A stretch of DNA of 6,850 nucleotides from the NCBI GenBank assembly GCA_002434915.1, contig DJLG01000168.1, positions 2,121 to 8,970 on the forward strand. Direction: 5' to 3'. The translations under genes and the position numbers were made by a program. The notes under the pieces are model-generated. The model did no database searches, was not told the origin of the DNA, and saw only the letters and a list, made by a program, of their open reading frames with translations. Shown here one piece after another: positions 5,662-6,850 of this stretch. Position 1 is the stretch's first letter; each line of letters opens with the position of its first letter. The DNA comes from Proteobacteria bacterium UBA6522 (GTDB taxonomy: Bacteria; Pseudomonadota; Gammaproteobacteria; Steroidobacterales; Rariloculaceae).

Positions 5662-6731
5662 AGCGTTCCTTTTGTGGATGGAATCTCGTTACCGTCCCTC
5701 AAAAAAGCCTGTCTTAAGCTCCTGGCGACGCCTTTAAAACAGCTTTCTACCATATGATGAGAATTTTCACCCTCTACCTCTATATGAATTGCTGCGCCTA
5801 AAGTTTCAGCAAGTGAACTAAAGAAATGCGGCACTAACTCTGTTGGTAAACCACCTACCTCATTACGGGGAAAATTCGCCTGAAAAACTGAAAATGGGCG
5901 TCCACCCAAATCTATGGTGACGCGTGCCTGTGACTCATCCATTGGCAAAATAAAACCATAGCGCTGAATGCCACGCTTATCACCTAAGGCTTCTTTTAAA
6001 GCTTCCCCAAGTGCAAGAGCAACATCTTCTACTGTATGGTGTTCATCAATATGTAAGTCGCCACTACAGTTCAGTAGTAAGCTAAAATCACCATGTTTAG
6101 CAAGTTGCTCTAACATATGATCAAAAAAGCCGATTCCTGTATTAATTTCCCCCTTAGCAGGGCCATCTAAATCCACATTAATACTAATATTCGTTTCTGA
6201 TGTTTTTCTTACTATATGAGCCTGACGAGGATCATCAAGCAAAAGATGCATAATACTTTCCCAGCATTGTTTCTCTGATCCGTTTTTAGAAACTTTAAAA
6301 CTATTTATTCCAATATTATTTGCAAGCTCAATATCTGAATCTCGATCTCCGACCACAGCAGAACGACTTCTATCTAGTTTTGTATTAGCTAGATAGTCCT
6401 TTAAAAGTCCTGCTCTAGGCTTTCGGCACACACAACCATCTGATTCAAAATGCGGGCAGAAAAACTCTTCTGAAAAGGTGATTCCCTGGGTAGAAAATAG
6501 GTCCTTAATATAAGCATGAGTTTTATTAAAATCTTTCTGTGGAAAACTATTTGTGCCTAAGCCATCCTGATTGCTAACTAGAACAAACTGGAAGCCAGCT
6601 TCTTTAGCTTTTAATAAAGCTGGTATAACGCCAGGCATTAAACGAACCTTTTCAATACAGTCTACCTGCATATCAGCGGGCTCTTCTATAAGAGTTCCGT
6701 CACGGTCTAAAAACAGCACTTTATTGTCCAT
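5658..6731 (-). CDS. hisB: Bifunctional histidinol-phosphatase / imidazoleglycerol-phosphate dehydratase HisB
   Basis: The 357-residue protein has two domains and is close to the 355 residues of E. coli HisB. The N-terminal HAD phosphatase (about 1-165) removes phosphate from histidinol phosphate: nucleophile D9 and acid D11 in LDRDGT, LVSNQDG at 51-57, K104 and GDRDSD at 128-133. A zinc loop is formed by C92, H94, C100 and C102. The C-terminal dehydratase (about 172-357) turns imidazole glycerol phosphate into imidazole acetol phosphate and has the paired manganese-binding motifs: FFDHMLEQ at 202-209, DEHHTVED at 229-236, and SHHMVES at 324-330. ATG 6731 follows the hisC stop with no gap (TAAATG), with AGGA (6742-6739) 7 bases upstream. 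Its stop overlaps the hisH start by 4 bases. The two-domain form is typical of gammaproteobacteria. Confidence 0.97.
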   Translation of the reverse strand: MDNKVLFLDRDGTLIEEPADMQVDCIEKVRLMPGVIPALLKAKEAGFQFVLVSNQDGLGTNSFPQKDFNKTHAYIKDLFSTQGITFSEEFFCPHFESDGCVCRKPRAGLLKDYLANTKLDRSRSAVVGDRDSDIELANNIGINSFKVSKNGSEKQCWESIMHLLLDDPRQAHIVRKTSETNISINVDLDGPAKGEINTGIGFFDHMLEQLAKHGDFSLLLNCSGDLHIDEHHTVEDVALALGEALKEALGDKRGIQRYGFILPMDESQARVTIDLGGRPFSVFQANFPRNEVGGLPTELVPHFFSSLAETLGAAIHIEVEGENSHHMVESCFKGVARSLRQAFLRDGNEIPSTKGTL

Positions 6732-6850
6732 TTATTTTTCCTGCCGTTTGTTTGATATCTTAGTAAATTCATTCGAAAGCGCTTGAAGCAACTGATCGTT
6801 ATCATTTTCGCTACCAATAGTAATTCTCACGCAATTCTTAATGGATTCAT
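6732..6850 (-). CDS. hisC: Histidinol-phosphate aminotransferase, last 38 residues (5' end outside window)
   Basis: The minus-strand frame is open from the window edge to TAA at 6734-6732 and reads ESIKNCVRITIGSENDNDQL and onwards. The block CVRITIGSxxxNDxLLxAL is the characteristic C-terminal end of histidinol-phosphate aminotransferase, a PLP enzyme that converts imidazole acetol phosphate to histidinol phosphate. The arginine in VRITIG is the conserved one near the substrate phosphate in this family. The place directly before hisB is the standard order hisC-hisB-hisH-hisA-hisF. The last dozen residues (FTKISNKRQEK) are not conserved. Only the tail is visible, so nothing can be said of its active site. 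Confidence 0.85.
   Translation of the reverse strand, partial: ESIKNCVRITIGSENDNDQLLQALSNEFTKISNKRQEK

Noticed and set aside
1..6850. Signs of a mobile element, phage, CRISPR array or defence system.
   Set aside because: All long frames are accounted for by amino-acid biosynthesis genes with even codon use, and no terminal repeats or spaced direct repeats were seen.

Overview
The window carries housekeeping amino-acid biosynthesis genes from an AT-rich bacterium (roughly 40% G+C by eye), most likely a gammaproteobacterium. Three features point that way. HisB is the bifunctional phosphatase-dehydratase form. HisH and HisF read like the enterobacterial versions. Aspartate kinase and diaminopimelate decarboxylase are fused in one protein, an arrangement known from Xanthomonas/Xylella and some other gammaproteobacteria. 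The genus cannot be fixed from the sequence. I see no mobile element, CRISPR array, rRNA or functional tRNA, and no new multi-gene system.

Layout. Plus strand: the 3' end of ilvD (1-393), a 211-base gap with several possible regulatory structures (394-604), then the fused lysC-lysA gene (605-3232). Minus strand, converging on lysAC with only 25 bases between the stop codons: the end of a histidine operon, read from right to left as hisC (3' end only), hisB, hisH, hisA, hisF, hisE. Genes in this operon abut, overlap or lie within 11 bases of each other, so one transcript starting outside the window is expected.

How the genes work together. IlvD makes the 2-keto acids for valine and isoleucine. 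The fusion protein carries the first and last steps from aspartate to lysine. HisE, HisA, HisF/HisH, HisB and HisC cover most of the route from phosphoribosyl-ATP to histidinol phosphate, and HisB also removes the phosphate. HisI, the cyclohydrolase usually fused to HisE in enterobacteria, is absent from its expected place; HisG and HisD are not in the window either.

Points worth a second look: (1) hisF has no ATG, GTG or TTG that would include its catalytic Asp11. The only sensible full-length start is ATT, correctly spaced from an AGGAG, inside the end of hisA. (2) An 8-bp hairpin followed directly by seven T lies just before the lysAC ribosome-binding site and resembles an attenuator or terminator. 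(3) A 9-bp inverted repeat and a competing local hairpin lie in the same leader. (4) HisE stands alone. Start codons in the his operon also vary: hisH uses TTG and hisF apparently ATT, and these two genes encode the two subunits of one enzyme.
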